A stretch of DNA of 64,000 nt from Lamellibrachia columna (Eukaryota > Annelida > Polychaeta > Sabellida > Siboglinidae): contig OY759272.1 in NCBI GenBank assembly GCA_963662155.1, forward strand, positions 49,617,066 through 49,681,065. The letters are read 5' to 3'. The position numbers were made by a program, and so were the translations under genes. Positions 13,347 through 23,400 of this stretch are shown one piece after another. Position 1 is the stretch's first letter. Each line of letters begins with the position of its first letter. A model generated the notes under the pieces. It ran no database searches and had not been told where the DNA came from. It saw only the letters and a program-made list of their open reading frames with translations.

Positions 13347-16300
13347 TGCCATGTCTGTTCAACTGCCTTTGCATAATAAATTGTTCTTTAATTATATAAA
13401 TTAATTAACAAGTTTTATTTTATAAATATGCTACTGCTAATAATTTAAGATATCATACAAAAAAATATGATATACTCGTACACATGTAAATGTACTCGTA
13501 CTCAGTTTTTAGCAATGTCCTCGTACTCAGTTTTTAGCAATGTACTCGTACTCAGTCATCACCAATGTACTCGTACTCAGTCATCACCAATGTACTCGTA
13601 CTCAGTCATCACCAATGTACTCGTACTCAGTCATCACCAATGTACTCGTACTCAGTCATCACCAATGTACTCGTACTCAGTCATCACCAATGTACTCGTA
13701 CTCAGTCATCACCAATGTACTCGTACTCAGTCATCACCAATGTACTCGTACTCAGTCATCACCAATGTACTTGGACCCAGGTAGGCACTTCAACAAAATT
13801 CGCTGAGCGGCTCGTGCAACGTGTTAAAAAATCATGTCAGATTAGTTGCACCGATTCCCGGCACCCGGGGTCTCCTTTTGTTTTACATCCTGTACCGTTG
13901 GCTGTTTCTGTTCTTTTCCGCGACTTACAGCTGCAGATTGGATAATGGTAAGTACCTTTTCATGTTCATTTGTTTTTGATTAAAATTGCACCAAAACTAA
14001 GGTGAAATACACCGATTAGACGACATAGGTGTACCTCTATTTAAGTTTAGCAGATAATAGATCCACATCACACCATCCAAATGTTCACCACTTCTTCTAG
14101 AGGTCTTAGTTAGTCTGTATACAAAATATATTCACCCTACGTGAATGCGCCAGGATGTTTTTGAGCTTCCCTATTTTGTGAAATTTCATCCGATTTTGAT
14201 TCTTGGAGTTGAACAGCGAGATCGATTTAACCAAAATCAGGACTTATTTATACCTACATATCTATGAATTGAATTAATTACAAAGCCAATACAATCAACA
14301 ACCAAAACAAATTTATTAATGATTATTAGTAATGGTACATTTTTGTTGTGCCTTTTTATTTTCTTGTTACGGTATCAAGTAGTATACGGACATAATGTAT
14401 ATTGCATGTATTCTTTTGTCTGAAATAAAAGATTGATCTCTCGAGACACATCATGCAAATCAGATAGAAATTAATTTCAACCTGAGGTTGTTACCCTTGA
14501 ATGGTTTGCGTGTCTTTATAGTATTCTGACTAGCAGAGGTAACTGCACACGTTGTATCTTCATAGTATTTATTGAAGGCTTCTTTATGTTTTACTTCAGT
14601 ACAATTGCAGTCTTATATTTCTCCAACAATTATTTCACCATAGTCATTATGCAAGAATATTTTGGCGTTCTTTATATATATATATATATTTTATTAAATG
14701 CATTGGTCCGTTGAGATAGCATGCTAATTAGCCATTGTTGACTTATTAATTGAGTTATTATTAATCAGGGGTGAGATTTAGTGGTCGCCCGGTCGCCAAT
14801 GGCGCCCAAAAATGGCTTCGGGCGACTTAAATTTTTTACTACAGTAGCCCGCATGGCGACACGAAATATTTACAGAATGTTAATAAACATCTCAGAAATG
14901 TTGACCTGGCTATATCGCATTTATGGTAACCATAAATGGTGTTTTTGTAACACGTTTGACAATGCAAGAAATGTTGCCAAACCATAGCCGAAGCGATATC
15001 AATAGGGAGCATTCATTGTATTTTTAATCAACCACATCGACGCTCAACATGTAACTGAATGGTATTCTACACTGAAATAATAACCGATGATGTTAATAGT
15101 ATTGGTGCCGCATGGTGCCACTTTTATATATATTTACCATAAAAACCACTAAGAACCCTTGATATATAGGGTATTTCGAAAAAATAAAGGCATTACGTTT
15201 CATTCGAGGGGTCGTAGATGAATCCGTGAAAGTTTTGCGCCCGCGGTGCAAGCCGTCTAGGAGGAAAACGTGAACATAACCACATATAAACATACATAAA
15301 AACGTGAACATAACCACATATAAACATACATAAAAACGTGAACATAACCACATATAAACATACATAAAAACGTGAACATAACCACATATAAACATACATA
15401 AAAACGTGAACATAACCACATATAAACATACATACAAACGTGAACATAACCACATATAAACATACATACAAAAGTGAACATAACCACATATAAACATACA
15501 TACAAACGTGAACATAACCACATATAAACATACATACAAACGTGAACATAACCACATATAAACATACATACAAACGTGAACATAACCACATATAAACATA
15601 CATACAAACGTGAACATAACCACATATAAACATACATACAAACGTGAACATAACCACATATAAACATACATACAAACGTGAACATAACCACATATAAACA
15701 TACATACAAATGTGAACATAACCACATATAAACATACATACAAACGTGAACATAACCACATATAAACATACATACAAACGTGAACATAACCACATATAAA
15801 CATACATACAAACGTGAACATAACCACATATAAACATACATACAAACGTGAACATAACCACATATAAACATACATACAAACGTGAACATAACCACATATA
15901 AACATACATACAAACGTGAACATAACCACATATAAACATACATACAAACGTGAACATAACCACATATAAACATACATACAAACGTGAACATAACCACATA
16001 TAAACATACATACAAACGTGAACATAACCACATATAAACATACATACAAACGTGAACATAACCACATATAAACATACATACAAACGTGAACATAACCACA
16101 TATAAACATACATACAAACGTGAACATAACCACATATAAACATACATACAAACGTGAACATAACCACATATAAACATACATACAAACGTGAACATAACCA
16201 CATATAAACATACATACAAACGTGAACATAACCACATATAAACATACATACAAACGTGAACATAACCACATATAAACATACATACAAACGTGAACATAAC

Positions 16301-19300
16301 CACATACAAACATACATACAAACGTGAACATAACCACATACAAACACACATATAAACATACATACAAACGGACATAAAAACGTTATCTCAATTATAGTTA
16401 GATATATCTACAAGGTGCGCGGAGCACTTCTGGTGAATTATTCTGGAACCTGGTTAACGTTTCTAGTCTAGGGTAAAATCAGGTCCTGTAAAAAATCAGC
16501 AAAACTGTTCAGTTCACAGGACCTGATGTCCTGTGGCGGTTTGAGACTTTTCTGTTGGTTTACCATGTAATGAAAGTAAAACAACCTGTCACACGTGTAC
16601 AATTGTATACTGTATTCAGTATTATGTATCACATTATACTGATCCTGCCTTGAAAATATATGTTTCAAAACTGTTTGTTTTTGATGTTTTTATTTGTCTT
16701 TGATGTTGTTCATACATTCTATCTTCAAAGTATTTACTTTCTATCATCAAAGTATTGATTGGCAAGTGGGCTACCTAAGAAGCTGTCGGGCTACTTCACT
16801 TTGCAAGGTTGGCAGCCTGACTGGCTACCTTCCATGACTTGCTAAATCTCACCTCTGTTAATGATAAATGACTAATGTATATTTATGACTTACTTAATGT
16901 GTTGAAATTATACAAATATCTCCATAATGATGGAAGTTATGGCCTTTTATAAAAAGGTGTTGACATGTTGCGTTTGCGCATTAATTAGCCAATATTGACT
17001 TATTGACTTATTAATTGCATTAACTGAGTGTGATGTATATTTATGACCCTGGTTAATGAGTTTGTAAACCGTGAACAAATTATACAAATATCTACATAAT
17101 CTTGGAAGTTATGGCCTTTTATCAAAATGTGTCGGTCAGTTGACTTCACGCACTAATTAGCCAATATTGACATATTGACACTCTGTGCAGTCCTGGAACG
17201 GCCGTCGCCGGCCGCATACAGGATCCTCTATTAAAAAAATTCTGGCGATTAACTACTGAACTAAATGCTACAAAATTTTGCCACACCCTAGCGGATACAT
17301 TTTGCAACAAAATTAGCTCGTTACATGTTGCCCTTTTGGAAATCTTGATTTTTCATGACAAAATATGGTGTAACCTGAAAAATAACTGTCAGAATGTGAC
17401 AATTTTTTCAGTGATGCAAAGCTAACACATATAGCTACATTTTCTTCACTGGGTTGCAAGGGTTATAGCATAGGGTAATAGCATAGGGTTATAGCATAGG
17501 GTAATAGCATGGGATCATTGTCAAATGTCAGTCGCAAGGTAGAATAACTTTCAAAGTTTTAACAAACTTACTATTTTGTCTTTACAAATTGTGATCAAAT
17601 GTCAAAATTTTATGAATATATCCCATTTCTATGTGTACAGGCATGTAGAGAAATTACTACTCTTCAAAATAAACACAACTTGTAATTGTCAATATTGAAT
17701 AGTTTTTTTCTACAGATTTCTGAACACAAGGAGGTAAAATCGCTCGAAATTTGCCAGAAATCCTGGGAACAGGGGACCATGTTTTTATAAAATGCTGGGG
17801 CCTAATGGGTTAATGTGCTTGCAACTCCTGAAAAAAAATTATTAAAATATATGTACACGTAAAAAAGTTATGCCATTTTAATCATACACTTATTGAAAGA
17901 AAACACAAAAATGAGAGTATTTTGTCTGTATACGAGATAAAAAAATGTTTCATCATTTTTTTTACCGTATTTGGATCTAATAAAGATACCTTAAATTAAT
18001 AAAACAAAAAGTGTTTGGTTCCTTCACATATCACCTTTCATTCAAATCAACTGCCAATGTTTTATCATATCTAATTTTTTTGAAGTGCCTAAACCAGGTA
18101 TACTACTCTTTCTAGTCTTGAAGTGGACCAAAGCATGCGCATTAAATAATGAACGCATTAACTTATCGGTAGAGGCATATTAGACGTACGGCTTGACAGG
18201 CTGGGCTGGGGCCGCTAGACTCAAGTCGAGACCTAGATATAGCGATCAATCACACGACACACACGTCGCACACGTCATAACCATAGACCAAAGTCCATAG
18301 ATAGACCTGGTTTGTTTTTTACTTTGTTACACTCCAATCTTGGGCTAACGCAGGTCATTTAGTAGGTACACGACAATCGGCCTACATACGCGCTAATCGC
18401 TTTGGCCGCGACGTCGATCTCCATGCTCGTTCGTTCGCCCGGTGACCGTGTTTTTGCTGCGCGTTTGGCTGGCGTATTTTAGGAGCTCCCGGAGAACACT
18501 CATTGTGATGATGTAGTTAACATGTTCCGCTGACGCGTTGTTTTCGAAATTTTCCAATCCGATTTGTACAAGTCAAAAAATATTTACGTTAAAGTTTTTG
18601 ACTGTCAAAGTCATCGACCATTTACCTGAAGATAGCTAAATTTTTCTTTCAAACCTTTATAATTTGTATTTTCATATACTTGTCTATGTGTGTGCCAAAT
18701 CTGAGGCAAATTAAACTATTAGCACATTGTTTTCTAGAGTTAGCAAAATTTCATGTCAAACCGACAAATGGTTGATCGGGTTGAATTTCACAGCGACAAT
18801 CTGTTTGTCATCGTTTAAATCACCGTGGCCCACCATGATCATACCGAAATAATTCTTTTTGATGTATTTAATAGTTTCCCGATGAATTTCATGAAAATAA
18901 TGCCTTAGTAACGCCGATGATTGAAGATTTTGAAGGATACTATTCATGCTAAAAATAAAGCTATTCCTGGCATTTAGGTCACGTGACCCTATTCTTGCAA
19001 TGTGATTGGCTGATGCTGTTGTTTACAAACACAAGGGACCATGTGCTTTTATTGCTGTATTATTTAGCACCTTCTATTTTATGAATTTAAGTTAATTTTG
19101 TAGATTGTTGATTCTGCTAAAAAAAAATTATCATTACTTCATACATTTACTCGAACTTTCTAAACATTTGTTTCTACCTTATTCATGATATTAATAGTAA
19201 CCCTACCCAAGGCTTTTAGGCTGGGTAGTTATCGAGTAGTTTTGAAAAAATACATGAAAGACCCATCAAAAATCGGTCGATTACGGCAGACAGTTAATTA

Positions 19301-20122
19301 AGGGTGACCTAATTATAATATTTTGATATGCAGAACCTTACATGTCTTTACTTTGCATGATTTTTACTTCAGAGGTTTATTGAATTCAGGTCTGCCCTGA
19401 AACGGTTGATATTCACTAATTTAGGTAATTATTAATTATTAATAACATCAAGTTATTACCAAAAAGATAGAAAAAAGCTAAAGAAACAGTGTGCTATGAT
19501 CACATTTGTTATTTCTTGGTATAGATGCAATAAAAAAATACTATAATAAAAATTGGGGGGAAATGTTGCATTCTGATATTTTCATTTATCAATGAATGCG
19601 TATTGTTCATCAATCAAAGTAATTAAGATCATTAATTGATGATTTAGTTAAATCATGAATTAAGTGAAGACTGCATCAACAGTTTGTGTTTTAAAGGGGC
19701 TATCTCCCCTAAAGTTTCATTAGAATCTTTTCAGTATTAAAAAAGTTTTGACACTTTGTATTCTCAAAGTGAACCATAATTGGCCCAAAAGGTCACAACT
19801 TTTCTTTTGTTTTTCTAGTAAAACAAGGCCGAAAAACGGGTGGTGCACCTAATCTTTAAAATGTCAAAACTTGTCTAATATTCAACCTAGAACAAAAATC
19901 TCAAAGGCATTTTAAAGTTTTGTTCAGGCTCTGTACAATATGATACTCAATTGTTGTCTATCCATGTAGGTTGAATTTTTTTGTCACATATCTACATTTA
20001 GTGTTATAATTATATTCAATTCTTTTTGTTTCACTATATACTATATAGTCGGTTAATGATTTATATTAACAACAGAGTGTTCAACAATTACTTACCTTCT
20101 TAATTTGCTCAGGCGTCGCCAT
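5281..20122 (-). CDS. PHYHD1 (phytanoyl-CoA dioxygenase domain protein), 5' part of gene
   Basis: Gene-level entry joining exon 1 (20096-20122) and exon 2 (5281-5418) across a 14.7-kb intron, phase 0. The product begins MATPEQIKKFQTDGFVVLEN and continues to FSTTKQ, 55 residues in all. This matches the N-terminus of the PHYHD1 family, non-haem Fe(II)/2-oxoglutarate dioxygenases related to the peroxisomal phytanoyl-CoA hydroxylase. The metal-binding HxD...H motif lies in later exons, which are outside the window, so activity cannot be judged. It is transcribed away from PPT2. The assignment rests on sequence resemblance plus matching splice signals at both ends of the intron. The family is well defined, but its physiological substrate is not settled. 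Confidence 0.85.
5533..7622 (+). mobile_element. CR1/Jockey-type LINE, 5'-truncated, nearly full RT
   Basis: A non-LTR retrotransposon copy lying in PHYHD1 intron 1, antisense to that gene. Similarity to the longer copy at 41868-44841 begins near 5533, inside ORF2 between endonuclease and RT, so the endonuclease is missing. It keeps RT, the C-terminal domain, a ~100-bp 3' UTR and the family's terminal tandem decamer (cttgttaaat, 2-3 copies, ending near 7622). The last ~450 bp are almost identical to the fragment at 58072-58542, which implies recent movement of this family. Confidence 0.93.
5538..7519 (+). pseudogene. LINE ORF2 reverse transcriptase, one frameshift
   Basis: Two adjoining frames, to 7045 and from 7046 to 7519, together cover the RT and C-terminal part of ORF2. 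Visible RT motifs include NKSPGVDGIP (residues ~150), YRPVSLTSVICKLLE, QHGFLKARSCLTN, the catalytic YLDFQKAFDKVPH, SGVPQGSVLGPILFLIYIND and the catalytic FADDTKLF. The frame breaks near 7040, where a base is missing relative to the copy at 44250 (gggaaaaagttaatt against ggagaaacatctaatt). The C-terminal domain then continues to the stop. The RT core is otherwise free of stops, so this is a young, lightly damaged copy. The 5' end lacks a native start codon because of truncation. Confidence 0.9.
7623..8587. other. PHYHD1 intron 1, no feature seen
   Basis: AT-rich sequence with no recognisable coding, RNA or repeat feature. Short open frames are the length expected by chance. Confidence 0.4.
8588..8792. 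repeat. 21-bp minisatellite, ~10 units
   Basis: Tandem units of ggcatcctggaccccgtcag plus t, differing mainly at ccc/cca/cct. The unit length is a multiple of three and holds no stop in several frames, so heptad-like peptides such as DPVSGIL can be read on the plus strand. There is no start, splice or family evidence that it is translated. Confidence 0.92.
8793..9187. other. Spacer between two minisatellites
   Basis: No feature recognised. The last ~30 bases already resemble a diverged unit of the following array (tctacgccagtgtctacgtc). Confidence 0.4.
9188..10111. repeat. 47-bp minisatellite, ~20 units
   Basis: The unit begins cagtgtctacgtcagctagg and continues tggagtaaaagaccttctgtccagtga. 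Variants alternate ctttctgtcc, ccttctgttc and cctttt, suggesting unit conversion or amplification in blocks. Nearly every unit contains CTACGTCA, the reverse complement of TGACGTAG, a CRE/ATF half-site-like motif. It lies in PHYHD1 intron 1. Confidence 0.95.
10112..12229. other. PHYHD1 intron 1, no gene seen
   Basis: About 2.1 kb of mostly AT-rich sequence. Locally GC-richer stretches occur at 10835-10935 (with atttacccg(g/c)c repeated) and 10960-11230. An A15 run is near 11565. No conserved protein, RNA or defined repeat was recognised. Confidence 0.4.
12230..13018. repeat. 42-bp minisatellite split by an insertion
   Basis: The unit reads agatcatggctctctacata then gtctacaaaccagaaggtgctc, with g(t/g)c and tta variants. 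About 8 units lie at 12230-12580 and nearly 3 at 12903-13018. Between them lies a retroelement tail (12581-12902). The unit is 14 codons long and open in the plus strand, but nothing supports translation. Confidence 0.93.
12581..12902 (+). mobile_element. LINE/SINE element with L2-type 3' tail
   Basis: About 320 bp interrupting the 42-bp array between ctctac and atagtctac of a unit. The 3' end reads gtgaagcgctttgattgg, then aaaagcgctatatta, then (att)n. This is the tail shared by many L2-group LINEs and their SINEs. A related diverged copy lies at about 22150-22360. Because neighbouring array units supply the uninterrupted sequence, the insertion point is defined within a base or two. No internal tRNA-like head was identified. 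Confidence 0.7.
13019..13490. other. Spacer with (AT)n microsatellite
   Basis: Contains an uninterrupted alternating AT run at about 13283-13344 and otherwise unremarkable AT-rich intron sequence. Confidence 0.6.
13491..13770. repeat. 25-bp minisatellite, ~11 units
   Basis: Unit tgtactcgtactcagtcatc plus accaa. The first two units carry tttttagcaa in place of catcaccaa, so they may be the founder variants. 25 bp is not a multiple of three, so frames rotate, and several open frames overlap here as an artefact. Confidence 0.94.
13771..14765. other. PHYHD1 intron 1; partial ~165-bp repeat at the end
   Basis: No gene recognised. The last ~110 bases (about 14655-14765, including gctaattagccattgttgac) resemble the pair of repeats at 16867-17178 on the other side of the hAT-like element. 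They are probably a third copy of that repeat, separated by the insertion. Confidence 0.45.
14766..16857. mobile_element. hAT-like DNA transposon relic carrying a minisatellite
   Basis: The left end is CAGGGGTGAGATTTAG (14766-14781) and the right end is ctaaatctcacctctg (16842-16857), an inverted match at 15 of 16 positions. Flanks share TTAAT (14761-14765 and 16858-16862), a possible 5-bp target duplication; classic hAT elements give 8 bp, so the superfamily is uncertain. A second, left-truncated copy lies at 50009-50588. It lacks the ~1.3 kb between ggtgccgcatgg and gcacttctgg (about 15105-16425), so this copy has gained a nested insertion that includes the 34-bp array. No transposase is visible. 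Confidence 0.7.
15269..16370. repeat. 34-bp minisatellite, ~32 units
   Basis: The unit reads cgtgaacataaccacatata plus aacatacatacaaa. The first units have cataaaaa instead of catacaaa; later ones are nearly identical. 34 bp rotates the frame and no minus-strand frame meets a stop, so three overlapping minus-strand open frames of about 370-425 codons exist. These are by-products of unit composition, not genes. The array sits within the hAT-like element. Confidence 0.96.
16858..17180. repeat. Two tandem copies of a ~165-bp repeat
   Basis: Copies at about 16867-17000 and 17032-17178 share tgtatatttatga, aattatacaaatatct, ggaagttatggccttttat and attagccaatattgac in the same order. A third, partial copy precedes 14766. 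The transposon at 14766-16857 therefore inserted into an existing short tandem array. Confidence 0.7.
17181..20095. other. 5' part of PHYHD1 intron 1, no feature seen
   Basis: About 2.9 kb of intronic sequence ending (on the minus strand) with the exon 1 donor gtaag at 20091-20095. A short direct repeat of a gggt(t/a)atagcata-like unit lies at about 17460-17515. Slightly GC-richer sequence lies at 18180-18490. No protein, RNA gene or defined element was recognised. Confidence 0.4.
20096..20122 (-). CDS. PHYHD1 exon 1 (coding part)
   Basis: Nine codons, MATPEQIKK, starting at the minus-strand ATG at 20122 and ending at AAG|gtaagt, a consensus 5' splice site. It is phase 0, so exon 2 (FQTDGF...) follows directly in frame. 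A very short first coding exon ending just before the FxxDGFxVL motif agrees with the known family N-terminus. It is too short to stand alone. Confidence comes from the joined sequence, the donor and its placement opposite PPT2. Confidence 0.83.
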
Positions 20123-20272
20123 TTTTAACGCTTGTTGTAGAACACTTAAAAGTGAGTTTGTTCTCCGACCCGAGTTGTCAACTGCGACGTCGCGACAGGG
20201 TCAAGGACCTGGAATTCGATGACCTGCCTTGAACCATGACCTTGAGCCATCACGCGGAAGCACAGCCACAGG
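20123..20272. promoter_or_regulatory. Probable bidirectional PHYHD1-PPT2 promoter
   Basis: The 150 bp between the two divergent start codons must hold both 5' UTRs and at least the core promoter. No TATA box is visible. It is more CpG-rich than its flanks (for example gcgacgtcgcgac at 20183-20195). It carries several nuclear-receptor-type half-sites: AGGGTCA at 20199-20204 region, TGACCT at 20220-20225 and the extended site at 20237-20245. An ETS-like CGGAAG lies at 20255-20260. Both genes act on fatty-acyl substrates, so shared control is plausible but inferred. Confidence 0.65.
20237..20245 (-). promoter_or_regulatory. ERR/SF-1-type nuclear receptor site
   Basis: TGACCTTGA is the exact reverse complement of TCAAGGTCA, the extended half-site bound by monomeric orphan receptors such as ERR. 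A second TGACCT lies 17 bp upstream. It is a sequence match only, with no proof of use. Confidence 0.45.
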
Positions 20273-20422
20273 ATGACGTCAAGATCAACTCGAGCGATGC
20301 TGGCCGTGTTATGTTTTGCTCTGTTGCTGAATGCATCGCATGGCTACAAACATGTGATCATGATGCATGGCATGTTGTCAAGTTCCGGTGAATTCAATAG
20401 CTTAAAACATATGTTGCAAAAG
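20273..20422 (+). CDS. PPT2 exon 1
   Basis: Fifty codons from the ATG at 20273. Residues 1-24 form a signal peptide: a basic start (MTSRSTRAM), a hydrophobic core ([10 protein letters not shown]) and a small-residue exit (NASHG). [17 protein letters not shown] follows and matches the first beta strand and oxyanion loop of the family. The donor AAG|gtgtgt is phase 0. A better-looking cag|gtaaac lies 12 bases on, but using it would put exon 2 out of frame. Confidence 0.88.
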
Positions 20423-23400
20423 GTGTGTATCAGGTAAACAATTAAACTAGAAACAACGGGGTGCCAGATTGGCCCTTGCCTGGCCCTGGCCTAGGTGTGG
20501 GTGCCTTGCCATTGCAGTGGCGTTGGCAATGACCCATTCATTGGCATTGACATTGTCAGTCATCGACGATGTCATCAATATTTATATTGACTATTATATC
20601 ATGATGTATTTGGTTCTGTGCCCGTGTGCCTACGTAATGACTATAATGTGTAGTATTAATATAATGTATTATTATTGTAAGTTACAATTCAGTTGGAATG
20701 GGTTAAATAAAGATGAAAGGAACCTAGGGCTAGGCTAAGCCTAAGGCTAATGACATATGTCTACAATATTGTAGGTTATTTTGGTCAACATTTCACAAAA
20801 ATTAAAATGTTAATTTGTACGAGCCTAATTTGTATTGTTGACTCCAAAATATACTGAACTGAAGTCGATGTAGATTGAAATAGCATAGCGGTGCAATGTC
20901 TTTTAATTGGCCCTGACCGGAACTACCAACGGACACAGACGCCGCAGGACTTACGACGCTCCTAAGGAGCCCAGTCCTTAGCAGGAAGAATTAAGAAGAA
21001 GAAGAAATTGAATTCGAAGACGTTGAACTGAAACTACTACCGCGCCGGTACAAGTGGTGGCGTACCAAGACCCAGTACTACTGCCAAGTAGGCTGCTGCA
21101 AGTCGGTGGACGGAAAGAACAATGTATCATTTCCATCACTTGAAGTCAAGTGTCATGCACTGAATCACTTGTTAGTATTACCCATATAAGTGATGAGGTT
21201 AAATATAGGACCTGCTGTAAATATTTTATCTGTCAACGGCAACGCGCGAAAGGTGAACGGAGTATATACGTAGTTCTACTTTAGTCGGTAGAGGGAGCCA
21301 CTCTGGCGGTTGCTGCTGTACTGAGACGCCCTCTGTGTTTTTTTCCAGGGATTCCTCCTGTTAAAATGAATAATATATAAACAGCAAAGATATTTCAACC
21401 AGATTTTTTTATTGTATCCTGTTGTAAACATAATATATAATAATTAGTGCAATGCTTTATATAAAAATGTAATATTTTTGAATTAATAACCATAATTATA
21501 AGGGAGCAACAAATCACAATGAAATGTCACAGTCATGTTGCATTTATGTAGTTTTTTTATAAGAATGTAAAAAGTTGTAGTAGTATTAACGAATTGATAT
21601 GTTACTATTTGCATGATATGATTTCTTTCATCCATTTTAGGATGACATCATGCATAAGTATGCATCAGCATCCAGATGTTATTGCATTTGTTGCTAGGAC
21701 AACATACTTATCTCTAAGACACACTTCTTGTTTATTAGAATTTCTTGTAATTAACATATTTTACAGCCAAGCTATTTAGAATAGGTAAGTTGTACTCCAT
21801 AATTGTAAGCAGGTATTTGTAGTTCTACTTTAGGCATTTTATGTATATATTTTTTTCCCAAGTATGTTAATGTTCAATAACAGTGGATGTAATATAAACA
21901 AAACACTTTCTACTTTGATTAAAATTGTCCTAATTACTATAATTGTAGTTGAATGACATATTATGTGACCTCCCCAGGACCACCCTGGAACTACGTGCAC
22001 TCTGATTGACGTCTTTGAGAATACCAAGAGTTTGTGGCCTATGTGGATACAGACGTATGTGATTGGTCAGCAGATGCAAACCATCATGGACCAACATCCT
22101 GAGGGGGTTCACCTACTCTGCTACTCTCAGGGTCAGTCGCATTGCAATGGGTGGCTAGTTATTTATTTATTATTGATTTAAACAGTACTTTAACACTTTA
22201 CATAATTATTATTTATTTACTAGCTGTATTGAATATTTAGTAACCTTAGTCTACTCTTATTTTCCATAATAGTTCAACCTAGTGTGAAGTGCTTTGATTT
22301 GCAATTATTTACTTAAAAAGCACTACGAAGAACCAGCATTATTATTACTAGGATTATTGTAGTGTCTCCTGGGTGAGTGTAATGTCTCCTGGGTGAGTGT
22401 AGTGCCCACTGGGTGAGTGTAGTGTCCACTGGGTGAGTGTAATGTCTCCTGGGTGAGTGTAGTGTCTCCTGTGTGAGTGTAGTGTCCACTGGGTGAGTGT
22501 AGTGTCTCCTGGGTGAGTGTAGTGTCTTCTGGGTGAGTGTAGTTTCTCCTGGGTAAGTGTAGTGTCTCATGGGTGAGTGTAGTGTCTCCTGGGTGAGTGT
22601 AGTGTCCCTTAGGTGAGTGTAGTGTCTCCTGGGTGAGTGTAGTGTCTCCTGTGTGAGTGTAGTGTCCACTGGGTGAGTGTATTGTCTCCTGGGTGAGTGT
22701 AGTGTCTCCTGGGTGAGTGTAGTGTCCACTGGGTGAGTGTAGTGCCTACTGGGTGAGTGTAGTGTCTCCTGTGTGAGTGTAGTGTCCCCTAGGTGAGTGT
22801 AGTGTCTCCTGGGTGAGTGCTGTGTCATGGTTTAGTGTTATGTCCCCTAGGTGAGTGTAGTGTCACATGGTTGAGTGTAATGTCCCCTAGGTGAGTGTAG
22901 TGTCATGGTATAGTGTAATGTCCCCTAGGTGAGTGTAGTGTCACCTGGTTAAGTGTAATGTCCCCCATGTGAGTGCAGTGTCCCCTAGGTGAGTGTAGTG
23001 TCATGGTTGAGTGTACTGTCCCCTAGGTGAGTGTAGTGTCATGGTTGAGTGTAATGTCCCCCATGTGAGTGCAGTGTCCCCTAGGTGAGTGTAGTGTCAT
23101 GGTTGAGTGTAGTGTCCCCTAGGTGAGTGTAGTGTCATGGTTGAGTGTAATGTCCCCTAGGTGAGTGTAGTGTCCCCTAGGTGAGTGTAGTGTCACCTGG
23201 TTGAGTGTAATGTTCCCTAGGTGAGTGTAATGTCCCCCATGTGAGTGCAGTGTCCCCTAGGTGAGTGTAGTGTCCCCCATGTGAGTGTAGTGTCCTCCAT
23301 GTGAGTGTAGTGTCCCCTATGTGAGTGTAGTGTCCCCTAGGTGAGCGTAGTGTCCCCTAGGTGAGTGTAATGTCCCCCATGTGAGTGTAGTGTCCCCCAT

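Noticed and set aside
15093..16375. Three overlapping minus-strand open frames of 370-425 codons
   Set aside because: They are translations of the 34-bp array in rotating frames; no start context, splice sites or family resemblance.
18756..18947. 63-codon minus-strand open frame in PHYHD1 intron 1
   Set aside because: Length expected by chance and no family resemblance recognised.
20423..20435. Alternative PPT2 exon 1 donor at cag|gtaaac (20435)
   Set aside because: It would leave two extra bases and shift exon 2 (DHPGTTCTL...) out of frame; the gtgtgt donor at 20423 keeps phase 0.
21930..22112. Minus-strand open frame opposite PPT2 exon 2
   Set aside because: Antisense shadow of the exon; the plus strand carries the conserved PPT2 sequence and splice sites.
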